A stretch of 5,243 nucleotides of DNA from Actinomycetota bacterium (lineage in GTDB: Bacteria; Actinomycetota; Actinomycetes; Actinomycetales; Microbacteriaceae), in contig JAHIOK010000010.1 in the NCBI GenBank assembly GCA_018895315.1, forward strand, positions 1 to 5,243, given 5' to 3'. Position 1 is the stretch's first letter; each line of letters begins with the position of its first letter. This document shows, piece by piece, positions 1-5,243 of the stretch. Made by a program: the position numbers and the translations under genes. The notes below the pieces were generated by a model. That model was given only the letters and a program-made list of their open reading frames with translations. It did not search any database and was not told the origin of the DNA.

Positions 1-524
1 AGCTGGCCTCGGCCGGCGCTCTGCCCTTCGCCGACGCGCAGTTCGATGCGACACTCGCTCAGCTCGTGGTGCACTTCATGAGCGATCCGGTTCACGACCT
101 CCGCGAGATGGCCCGTGTCACGCGGCCGGGGGGTGTCGTCGCCGCCTGTGTCTGGGATCACGCCGGTCGGACGAGTCCGCTCAGCATGTTCTGGGATGTG
201 CTCAGCGCGATCGATCCCGATGCTCCCGCAGAATCGGACCTCCCGGGAACGAGAGAAGGGCAGCTCCGCGGATATCTGGAAGACGCAGGACTCGTCGACA
301 TCGCCCAGACGGTGCTGACGGTGCGCGTGGTGCACCCGAGTTTCGACGAGTGGTGGGAGCCATACACGCGGGGGGTGGGTCCCGCGGGAGCGTACGTCGC
401 CGCACTCGCGCCCGCGCAGCGCGTGTCGCTGGAAACCGCGATGCGCGCCGCCATCCCGGAGGCGCCGTTCGTCGTGAACGGCGCCGCGTGGACCGCGCGC
501 GGAACCGTGGCCGCCCGCGACTGA
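1..524 (+). CDS. Class I SAM-dependent methyltransferase, C-terminal part (5' end outside window)
   Basis: The frame is open from base 3 with no start needed, so this is the last 173 codons of a longer gene ending in TGA at 522-524. Near its beginning is ALPFADAQFD (visible residues 6-15), then LVVHFMSDP and REMARVTRPGG (34-44) running into VVAACVWD. This is the usual order of a methyltransferase type 11/25 domain: the acidic strand-4 motif, then the 'E-x-x-RVxxPGG' helix-turn before strand 5. The glycine-rich SAM-binding motif I would lie before the window. Members are typically about 250-280 residues, so roughly a third is missing. After the fold comes a WDHAGRTSP stretch and a Trp-rich segment (DEWWEPYTRG) that may shape the substrate pocket. 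The substrate cannot be told from sequence. A soluble cytoplasmic enzyme is likely, as no membrane segment is visible. The gene is convergent with pheT, with 12 bases between the two stop codons. The GTG at 66 and ATG at 78 lie inside the fold and are not the true start. Confidence 0.88.
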   Translation, partial: LASAGALPFADAQFDATLAQLVVHFMSDPVHDLREMARVTRPGGVVAACVWDHAGRTSPLSMFWDVLSAIDPDAPAESDLPGTREGQLRGYLEDAGLVDIAQTVLTVRVVHPSFDEWWEPYTRGVGPAGAYVAALAPAQRVSLETAMRAAIPEAPFVVNGAAWTARGTVAARD

Positions 525-536
525 GAGCGGCGTCCG

Positions 537-3047
537 TCAGTCCCGGATGCGGGCGCCGACTCGCTCCGCCGCGACGGCGACCCCGGCGAGTTTCGCATCG
601 GTCGCCTCTGCGGCGGTGAGGGTGCGGTCATCGGCGCGGAAGCGCAGCGCGAACGTCAGGCTCTTCGAGCCTTCGGGCACGCCCTGCCCGCGGTAGTCGT
701 CGACGAGGTGCATCGATTCGAGCAGCGCCCCAGCGCCTGCCTCGATCGCCGCACGGACGGCGGCTGCGGGAACATCCGCGGCGACGACGAGCGACACGTC
801 CTGCGTCGCCGCCGGGTAGCCCGACAACGACCCCGCGACGACGCGGTCACCGGCCAGCGAAAGGAGGCGGTCGAGGTCGAGCTCGGCGACCACCACGCGT
901 CCGGGCAGATCGGCGGCCTCGGCGACGGCGGGCAGGAGCTCGCCGATGTACCCGACCTCTGTGCCGGCGACGCTGAGCTCACCGGCACGTCCGGGGTGAA
1001 GCGCCGCTCGCTGCGTCTGGGTGACATCGATCGCGACGCCCGCGGCCGAGGCGATCGTGCGGACGGCGTCGAGCACTGTCGACAGATCGGCGGCAACGGC
1101 GGGCTGACCAGGCTGCTTCATCACGACGTTGCCGGTGGCGAGCACCGCGACGTGGCGGGGCTGCGGCGGAATGGCCGCGTCCAACTGAGCGAGGGTCGCG
1201 GCATCCGGTCTGACGGCCGCCGGCGGCACGGAATCGGTGCCGTAGGTGACGCCTTGTTCGGGGCGGAAGACGGACCCGGTCTCGAACAAGGCGAGGTCGG
1301 TGAGGCCGCGCGAGACGTTGCGGTGAGCGATCTGCAGAAGGCCGGGCACGAGCGAGCGGCGCAGGAACGGAGCCTGTCCGTCGAGTGGATTGGCCAGCTT
1401 GATCGAGGGCAGGTGCTCGCCCGATGCCGAACCGTGCCGATCGTTGCTCTCATCGGTGGTGAAACCGAACGACGGGGTCTCGACATAGCCCGCAGCCGCG
1501 AGCGCGTTCGCGACGCGGCGACGCCCCTGCTGCGCGGGGGTGAAGCCGCGGCCGGACGGCGGAGTGGGAAGCACGGAGGGGATCCGGTCGTACCCCGTGA
1601 TGCGGGCGACCTCCTCGGCGAGCGTCCACTTGTCGGTGAGGTCGGGACGCCAGGACGGAGGGATGACCGTCCACGCCTCACCGTCCGCGACGATGTCGCA
1701 GCCGACGGTCTGCAGCGCACCGGTGATCTCGGCTTCCGTGTACGGCACGCCGATGAGGCCGGCGACGAACGGCTTCGGCAGCATGATGCCCTCGACGAAG
1801 ACCTCGGCGAACAGGGCACCGCCTGTTTCCGCGTCCAGCGTGCCGCCGGCGAATTCGACCATGAGGTCGGCGACGCGACGCGCCGCGACGAAGGGGATGA
1901 GCGGATCCACACCGCGCTCGAAACGTTTGGATGCCTCGCTCGGCAGCTTGTGCCGGCGCGCGGTGCGGGCGATCGTGATCGGGTCGAAGACAGCGGCTTC
2001 GATCAGCACGTTGCGCGTGGCATCCGTCATCTCGGTCGTGCCCCCGCCCATGACACCGGCGAGTCCGATCGGTCCGGATTCGTCGGTGATGAGGAGGTCT
2101 TCGACGTGGAGCGCGCGCTCCTTGCCGTCGAGGGTCGTGAGCTTCTCCCCCGGCGCGGCGCGGCGCACGGTGATCCCGCCGCTGAGCGCGTCGAGGTCGT
2201 AGCCGTGGATCGGGTTGCCGAGCTCCAGCATCACGTAGTTCGTGATGTCGATGAGGATGCCGAGCGAACGGATGCCGGCAAGAGTGAGGCGCGCGATCAT
2301 CCAGGGCGGGGTCGGCTTCGTCGGGTCGAGATCACGGACGATCCGGACGACGAACTCGCTCACACCGAGGCGGCCGCGGATCGGAGCGTCGTCGCGCACG
2401 GAGATCTCGAAACCGCTCGTAGGCTGCGCAAGTTCTTCGAACGCGCGATCGCCCGGGTCACGGAAGGCCGCGCCCGTGGCGTGGGCGTACTCACGGGCGA
2501 CCCCGCGCATCGAGAGCGCATACCCGCGGTCGGGCGTGACGTTGATCTCGACGGCGACATCGTCGAGCCCGAGCAGGGCGATCGCGTCGGCTCCGACCTC
2601 GGGGTCGAGGCCGAGTTCGACCAGGCGCAGGATGCCGGAGTGCTCATCGCCGAGACCGAGCTCTTTCGCGGACGCGATCATGCCGTCGGACACGTGCCCA
2701 TAGGTCTTGCGCGCGGCGATCGGGAAGGGGCCGGGCAAAACGGCGCCCGGAAGGGTCACGACGACCTTGTCGCCGGGGAAGAAGTTGCCCGCGCCGCAGA
2801 CGATGCCGCGGACACCTCCATTCGCCTCGCCGACGTCGACCTGGCACCACCGGATGGTCTTGCCGTTGGACTGCGGCTCGGCCTCGAACTCCTGCACGAG
2901 CCCCACGACGATCGGCCCGGTCAGGCCGAAGCCGTGGACGTCTTCTTCTTCGAATCCGACGGACACGAGGGATGCGAGCACCGCGTGCGGGTCGGCATCC
3001 GTGGGGACGTCGACGTACTCACGCAACCAGGAGAGCGGGACGCGCAT
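537..3047 (-). CDS. pheT: Phenylalanine--tRNA ligase beta subunit (PheT), 836 aa
   Basis: PheT is the large subunit of the cytoplasmic (alpha-beta)2 enzyme that charges tRNA-Phe; it binds tRNA and clears mischarged Tyr-tRNA. Visible in order: N-terminal MRVPLSWLREYVDVP; an OB-fold tRNA-binding domain (about 42-150, ending GMIASAKELGLGDEHSGIL); the B3/B4 editing domain (about 215-400); B5 (about 420-495, RPDL...EEVARITGYDRIP); the catalytic-like core (about 510-735, with NPLDG, RRSLVPGLL, LFETGSVF, HPGRAGEL); and an FDX-ACB anticodon-binding domain (about 742-836, starting SGYPAATQDVSL). By remembered alignment to E. coli, editing residues H265, E334, T354 and A356 correspond to H281, E350, S370 and A372. 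Of four B5 Mg2+ ligands, D469, E478 and E479 are kept but the fourth is T475. The length is normal for bacterial PheT. The frame stays open 66 codons further upstream, but that part is pheS antisense-frame sequence; the ATG at 3047 fits the family N-terminus and overlaps the pheS stop. Confidence 0.97.
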   Translation of the reverse strand: MRVPLSWLREYVDVPTDADPHAVLASLVSVGFEEEDVHGFGLTGPIVVGLVQEFEAEPQSNGKTIRWCQVDVGEANGGVRGIVCGAGNFFPGDKVVVTLPGAVLPGPFPIAARKTYGHVSDGMIASAKELGLGDEHSGILRLVELGLDPEVGADAIALLGLDDVAVEINVTPDRGYALSMRGVAREYAHATGAAFRDPGDRAFEELAQPTSGFEISVRDDAPIRGRLGVSEFVVRIVRDLDPTKPTPPWMIARLTLAGIRSLGILIDITNYVMLELGNPIHGYDLDALSGGITVRRAAPGEKLTTLDGKERALHVEDLLITDESGPIGLAGVMGGGTTEMTDATRNVLIEAAVFDPITIARTARRHKLPSEASKRFERGVDPLIPFVAARRVADLMVEFAGGTLDAETGGALFAEVFVEGIMLPKPFVAGLIGVPYTEAEITGALQTVGCDIVADGEAWTVIPPSWRPDLTDKWTLAEEVARITGYDRIPSVLPTPPSGRGFTPAQQGRRRVANALAAAGYVETPSFGFTTDESNDRHGSASGEHLPSIKLANPLDGQAPFLRRSLVPGLLQIAHRNVSRGLTDLALFETGSVFRPEQGVTYGTDSVPPAAVRPDAATLAQLDAAIPPQPRHVAVLATGNVVMKQPGQPAVAADLSTVLDAVRTIASAAGVAIDVTQTQRAALHPGRAGELSVAGTEVGYIGELLPAVAEAADLPGRVVVAELDLDRLLSLAGDRVVAGSLSGYPAATQDVSLVVAADVPAAAVRAAIEAGAGALLESMHLVDDYRGQGVPEGSKSLTFALRFRADDRTLTAAEATDAKLAGVAVAAERVGARIRD

Positions 3048-3056
3048 CAGACCACC
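3045..3056 (-). promoter_or_regulatory. pheS-pheT TGATG stop-start overlap with weak ribosome-binding site
   Basis: The pheS stop TGA (3049-3047) and the pheT start ATG (3047-3045) share one A. The only purine-rich candidate site is GGTGG at 3056-3052, just 4 bases before the ATG, which is short and weak. Inference: pheT is mainly translated by ribosomes that finish pheS and restart, which would keep the two subunits in the equal amounts needed for the heterotetramer. Confidence 0.75.
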
Positions 3057-4087
3057 ATTCCGAACTGCTCGCTGAAACGCACATCGCCCTCGGCCATGTC
3101 GCGCATGTCTTTGACGTCGGAACGGAACATGAGCGTGCGCTCGATGCCCATGCCGAACGCGAAGCCCGAATACTCCTCGGGGTCGATCCCGGCAGCACGC
3201 AGGACATTGGCGTTGACCATGCCGCAGCCGCCCCATTCGATCCACCGAGCCCCGCCCTTGAAGGTGGGGTGCCAGAGATCGAGCTCGGCGGAGGGCTCGG
3301 TGAACGGGAAGTAGTTGGCCCGCAGGCGGGTCTTCGCCTCGGCGCCGAACAAAGCCCGGGCGACGTGATCGAGGGTGCCGCGGAGGTTCGCCATCGTGAT
3401 GCCCTTGTCGATGACGAGGCCCTCGAACTGACTGAACACCGGCAGGTGCGTCGCATCGAACTCATCGGTGCGGTACACGCGACCCGGCGAGACGACGTAG
3501 ATCGGCAGTTCGCGGGTGAGCATCGACCGCATCTGCACCGGGCTGGTCTGCGTGCGCAGCAGCAGGTGGCGCGCCACCGGATCGACGTAGAACGTGTCCT
3601 GCATCTGGCGGGCCGGGTGGTCGGCATCCAGGTTCAGCGCGTCGAAGTTGTACCACTCGTGCTCGAGTTCGGGTCCTTCGGCGACTTCCCACCCCATCGC
3701 GACGAAGATGTCGCCGATCTGGTCCTGCAGAAGCGTGAGCGGATGCCGCGCCCCCGTGCGGGCGCGGGTGGCGAGCGCGGTGATGTCGATGCGCTCGGAT
3801 TCGAGGCGCGCCGTGTTCTCGGCCTCGGCGAGGACCGTCTCCCGCGCCGTCAGTGCCTGGTTGACACGACCGCGGGCCTGACCGATCAGCTTGCCGAACT
3901 CGGCTTTGCGCTCGGGCGGCACATCGCGCAGGCGGGCGTTGAACGCCGCGAGCGGCGAGCCCTCAGCGGAGTGCGCCGCCCGGGCGGCTTTCAGGGCGGC
4001 GGTATCGGATGCCCCGGCGATCGCCGCAAGGGCGGCCTGCGCGGCATCATCCACGGCCTGGGGCGTGATCTCGGGAGCGTCGGACAC
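3047..4087 (-). CDS. pheS: Phenylalanine--tRNA ligase alpha subunit (PheS), 346 aa
   Basis: PheS is the catalytic class II subunit that forms phenylalanyl-adenylate and transfers Phe to tRNA-Phe in the cytoplasm. Residues about 15-95 are Ala/Glu/Arg-rich helix, the N-terminal coiled coil that grips tRNA. The catalytic domain follows: motif 1 around HPLTLLQDQIGDIF to EGPELE (115-142), motif 2 in SPGRVYRTDEFDATHLPVF (200-218) and motif 3 in GFAFGMGIERTLM (308-320). TEPSAE (263-268) holds E264, the counterpart of E. coli E252, a Mg2+ ligand shared with PheT. A310 matches E. coli A294, which sets the size of the Phe pocket, so normal selectivity is expected. Compared with E. coli there are about four extra residues between these landmarks (the WHPTFKGGARW segment). 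The start is GTG: no other in-frame ATG or GTG occurs upstream before the TAG at 4132-4130, and MSDAPEIT fits the family N-terminus. The gene overlaps pheT by one base. Confidence 0.97.
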   Translation of the reverse strand: MSDAPEITPQAVDDAAQAALAAIAGASDTAALKAARAAHSAEGSPLAAFNARLRDVPPERKAEFGKLIGQARGRVNQALTARETVLAEAENTARLESERIDITALATRARTGARHPLTLLQDQIGDIFVAMGWEVAEGPELEHEWYNFDALNLDADHPARQMQDTFYVDPVARHLLLRTQTSPVQMRSMLTRELPIYVVSPGRVYRTDEFDATHLPVFSQFEGLVIDKGITMANLRGTLDHVARALFGAEAKTRLRANYFPFTEPSAELDLWHPTFKGGARWIEWGGCGMVNANVLRAAGIDPEEYSGFAFGMGIERTLMFRSDVKDMRDMAEGDVRFSEQFGMVV

Positions 4088-4101
4088 GAGAGTCGAGTCT
4101 A
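4088..4101 (-). promoter_or_regulatory. Putative leaderless promoter of pheST (-10 TAGACT)
   Basis: On the minus strand TAGACT (4101-4096) fits the actinobacterial TANNNT -10 pattern and lies 8 bases before the GTG of pheS. That would place transcription initiation at or within about two bases of the start codon. No Shine-Dalgarno-like purine run exists between it and the GTG (the spacer is CGACTCTC). No good TTGAC-like -35 is seen 16-19 bases upstream; the sequence there is CG-rich (CCGTCGG). Leaderless starts with this layout are common in Actinobacteria, but this one is inferred from motif and spacing only. Confidence 0.45.
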
Positions 4102-4167
4102 CCGACGCCGGAGCCGCGCCGACGGCGATCTATCACGGGCTCGACCCCTGCCGGTCTCCCCACCCGC
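4088..4167. other. Intergenic gap between the ABC permease gene and pheS
   Basis: This 80-base gap lies between two leftward genes. It holds the putative pheST -10 element at its pheS end. It also has a short GC inverted repeat, CGCCG-T-CGGCG on the minus strand (4127-4117), whose left arm could pair instead with a second CGGCG at 4110-4106. No stem is followed by a T-tract, so I do not call an intrinsic terminator. I found no T-box-like element and no leader peptide rich in Phe codons. Transcription from the transporter operon may therefore run on into pheST. Confidence 0.6.
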
Positions 4168-5061
4168 CTACTGGGCGGCGATCAATGCGGTATTCGTGCC
4201 GCTCTTCTGCCGGGGGTCGTCCGGCCGATCGGGGTCGCCGGTGTCACCGGTCGTTCCCGGCGTGCGACGCAGCCGCGCCTCCGCACGCTGAGCGACCAGC
4301 GAGAGAAGGAGACACAGGGCGATGTAGATCGCGCCTGCGACCAGGCCTGCTTGAATGAGCGGCGAGTCGAGGGTCGATGTCGACCCCAGGTCCTTGGCCC
4401 ATTTGAGCAGTTCGGGGTACGTGATGATGAATCCGAGGGCGGTGTCTTTCAGCGTCACGACGAGCTGCGAGATGATGACGGGCAGCATCGCGCGGATCGC
4501 CTGCGGCAGCAGCACGAGGCGCATGACCCCGGCCTTGCGAAGCCCCACGGCGTAGCCGGCTTCTTTCTGCCCGCGGGGCAGCGACTCGACACCGGCACGG
4601 ATGACCTCGGCGAGCACCGAGCCGTTGTAGACGATCAGAGCGATCACGACGGCGAAGTACGGCGGCATCCGGAGTCCGAGCACCGGGAGTCCGTAATACA
4701 GCAGCATCATCAGGATCAGCACCGGCACCGCACGCATGACCTCGATGACAGCGGTCACCGGGATGCGCACCCACGCGTGATCCGAGAGTCGGCCGATCGC
4801 GAGGGCGAAGCCCAGAACGAGTGCACCGACCGCTGCAGCGGCGAACGCGCTGAGAGTGTTGATGATCGCAGTACCCAGCGTCATCCAGATGCGCGTGTAT
4901 GTGAATGCCTGCCATTTCTGTGCCGTGAACTGACCGGTCACGGCGAAGCGCCAGACGACGAAGCCGAGGAGGGCCAGCACCACCACAATCGTGACGACAC
5001 CGAGGATGCGGTTGCGGAGGATGGCCCGGGGGCCGGGGACGTCATAGAGCACGGAAGTCAT
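4168..5061 (-). CDS. gluD: Amino-acid ABC transporter permease, GluD-like, 297 aa
   Basis: This is an integral membrane subunit of a polar amino-acid importer (His/Glu/Gln/Arg/opine permease family, binding-protein-dependent type). It would pair with a second permease, an ATPase and a solute-binding protein. The short cytoplasmic start contains VLYDVPGPRA, as in GluD proteins. Hydrophobic segments lie at about 19-40, 63-90, 101-127, 135-155, 190-214 and 236-258. The ATPase-contact EAA loop is EAGYAVGLRKAGVMRLVLLP (167-186), preceded by AEVIRAGVESLPRGQK. RAVPVLI (110-116) and LKDTALGFIITYPELL (204-219) are further family marks. The last ~33 residues are a Pro/Asp/Thr/Gly-rich hydrophilic tail with a TGDTGD repeat. 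Glutamate is the likeliest substrate by resemblance to GluD of Corynebacterium, but this is not proven. The ATG at 5061 is chosen over an in-frame start five codons upstream because GGAGG sits 8 bases before it and the ATG overlaps the upstream stop as ATGA. Confidence 0.9.
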   Translation of the reverse strand: MTSVLYDVPGPRAILRNRILGVVTIVVVLALLGFVVWRFAVTGQFTAQKWQAFTYTRIWMTLGTAIINTLSAFAAAAVGALVLGFALAIGRLSDHAWVRIPVTAVIEVMRAVPVLILMMLLYYGLPVLGLRMPPYFAVVIALIVYNGSVLAEVIRAGVESLPRGQKEAGYAVGLRKAGVMRLVLLPQAIRAMLPVIISQLVVTLKDTALGFIITYPELLKWAKDLGSTSTLDSPLIQAGLVAGAIYIALCLLLSLVAQRAEARLRRTPGTTGDTGDPDRPDDPRQKSGTNTALIAAQ

Positions 5062-5243
5062 CGCGCGACCCTCCACTTGTTCTCGATCGCTCGCTGGGCC
5101 CAGGCGAGAAGGAGCACCAGAACCACGAAGATGACCATGACCCAGACGTCGGCGACGTTGTTGTCCGTCGCGAAGACCCCGACGGCGGATATCGTGATGA
5201 TCAGCGGCATCAGGATCTTGTATGGGACTTTCAGCATCCGGAC
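5058..5243 (-). CDS. Membrane transport protein, C-terminal 61 residues; TctA-like segment plus permease-like tail (start outside window)
   Basis: The frame is open from the right edge to TGA at 5060-5058, giving 61 visible residues. The other two leftward frames are stop-containing or strongly charged and unlike protein. Visible residues 3-39 (MLKVPYKILMPLII...VGVF...NN...DVWVMVIF) resemble the TctA family of tripartite tricarboxylate transporters, whose pattern is 'LL-rIP-ilmPlI...Gvf...N...DvwvM-FG'. In TctA a GVLGY turn and some 80 further residues follow. Here the pattern stops at residue 39 and a hydrophobic stretch with tail VLLLAWAQRAIENKWRVAR closes the protein. That tail resembles the basic ends of permease subunits such as GluC. 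Two membrane helices are likely (about 10-25 and 33-48). By position the gene should be gluC, the partner of the downstream permease, with which it overlaps by ATGA. However, no GluC-like K-[DN]-T motif is visible. It could be a divergent permease, a hybrid or truncated gene, or a misassembly. That it is coding is likely; the family call is tentative. Confidence 0.55.
   Translation of the reverse strand, partial: VRMLKVPYKILMPLIITISAVGVFATDNNVADVWVMVIFVVLVLLLAWAQRAIENKWRVAR
5070..5074 (-). promoter_or_regulatory. Shine-Dalgarno site GGAGG for the GluD-like permease
   Basis: GGAGG on the minus strand lies 8 bases upstream of the ATG at 5061, inside the last codons of the preceding gene. It decides the permease start: the alternative in-frame start at 5076 lies upstream of this site and would include it in the coding sequence. 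Together with the ATGA overlap it indicates translational coupling within the operon. Confidence 0.8.

Noticed and set aside
542..553. CCCG-GATG-CGGG hairpin near the pheT stop as a terminator
   Set aside because: The stem is only four base pairs, it lies within coding sequence, and no T-tract follows on either strand.
3048..3245. A 66-codon N-terminal extension of PheT
   Set aside because: It lies entirely inside pheS in another frame, is Arg/His-rich, and precedes a family-typical PheT N-terminus that starts at the TGATG overlap.
708..3314. An 868-codon open frame on the plus strand, antisense to pheT and part of pheS
   Set aside because: Its translation is Arg/Asp/Gly/Glu-rich with no recognisable fold, and the opposite strand carries an unmistakable PheT. 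Long antisense frames are expected in GC-rich genes with G/C third positions.
4238..4250. Palindrome CCGGTG-T-CACCGG near the 3' end of the permease gene, as an operator or terminator
   Set aside because: It arises from two tandem near-identical codon sets encoding TGDTGD, and no T-run follows.
2972..4291. A 439-codon plus-strand open frame across pheS and the gap before it
   Set aside because: It is antisense to clear PheS, has Arg/His/Glu-rich non-protein-like composition, and runs unbroken through the intergenic gap. I read it as a GC-bias shadow.
4371..4386. Perfect inverted repeat GGGTCGA-TG-TCGACCC inside the permease gene
   Set aside because: It is fully explained as coding sequence, has no promoter nearby, and seven-base arms are expected by chance in 5 kb of GC-rich DNA when several loop sizes are allowed.

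Overview
The window looks like chromosomal DNA of a high-GC actinobacterium, probably Microbacteriaceae and perhaps Microbacterium. GC is roughly two thirds, third positions are strongly G/C, and a GluD-type amino-acid permease lies directly upstream of pheS-pheT, an arrangement I associate with that family from memory. No database was consulted. I see no RNA gene, CRISPR array, insertion sequence or phage feature, and no obviously new multi-gene system.

Layout, left to right. Positions 1-524 (+) hold the C-terminal part of a class I SAM-dependent methyltransferase cut by the left edge. After 12 bases it meets, tail to tail, a leftward block that fills the rest of the window. Read in transcription order (right to left), that block is: the last 61 codons of a membrane protein (5243-5058), a GluD-like ABC permease (5061-4168), an 80-base gap, pheS (4087-3047) and pheT (3047-537). 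The membrane-protein fragment overlaps the permease by ATGA, and pheS overlaps pheT by TGATG. The gap has no convincing terminator, so read-through from the transporter into pheST is possible. A TAGACT -10 motif 8 bases before the pheS GTG, with no Shine-Dalgarno sequence, suggests pheST also has its own leaderless promoter.

How the genes work together. PheS (catalytic) and PheT (tRNA binding, editing, structure) form the (alpha-beta)2 phenylalanyl-tRNA synthetase. The GluD-like permease would be one half of the membrane channel of an amino-acid importer. Its expected partner, GluC, should end just upstream. The 61 residues visible there do not look like a normal GluC C-terminus: most of them resemble TctA-family tricarboxylate permeases, followed by a short permease-like tail.

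Points worth a second look: the apparent TctA-like/tail hybrid at the right edge; a Thr in PheT at a position annotated as a Mg2+ ligand Asp in E. coli; the probable leaderless GTG start of pheS; and marked enrichment of the word GGATGCC/GGCATCC in several codon registers.
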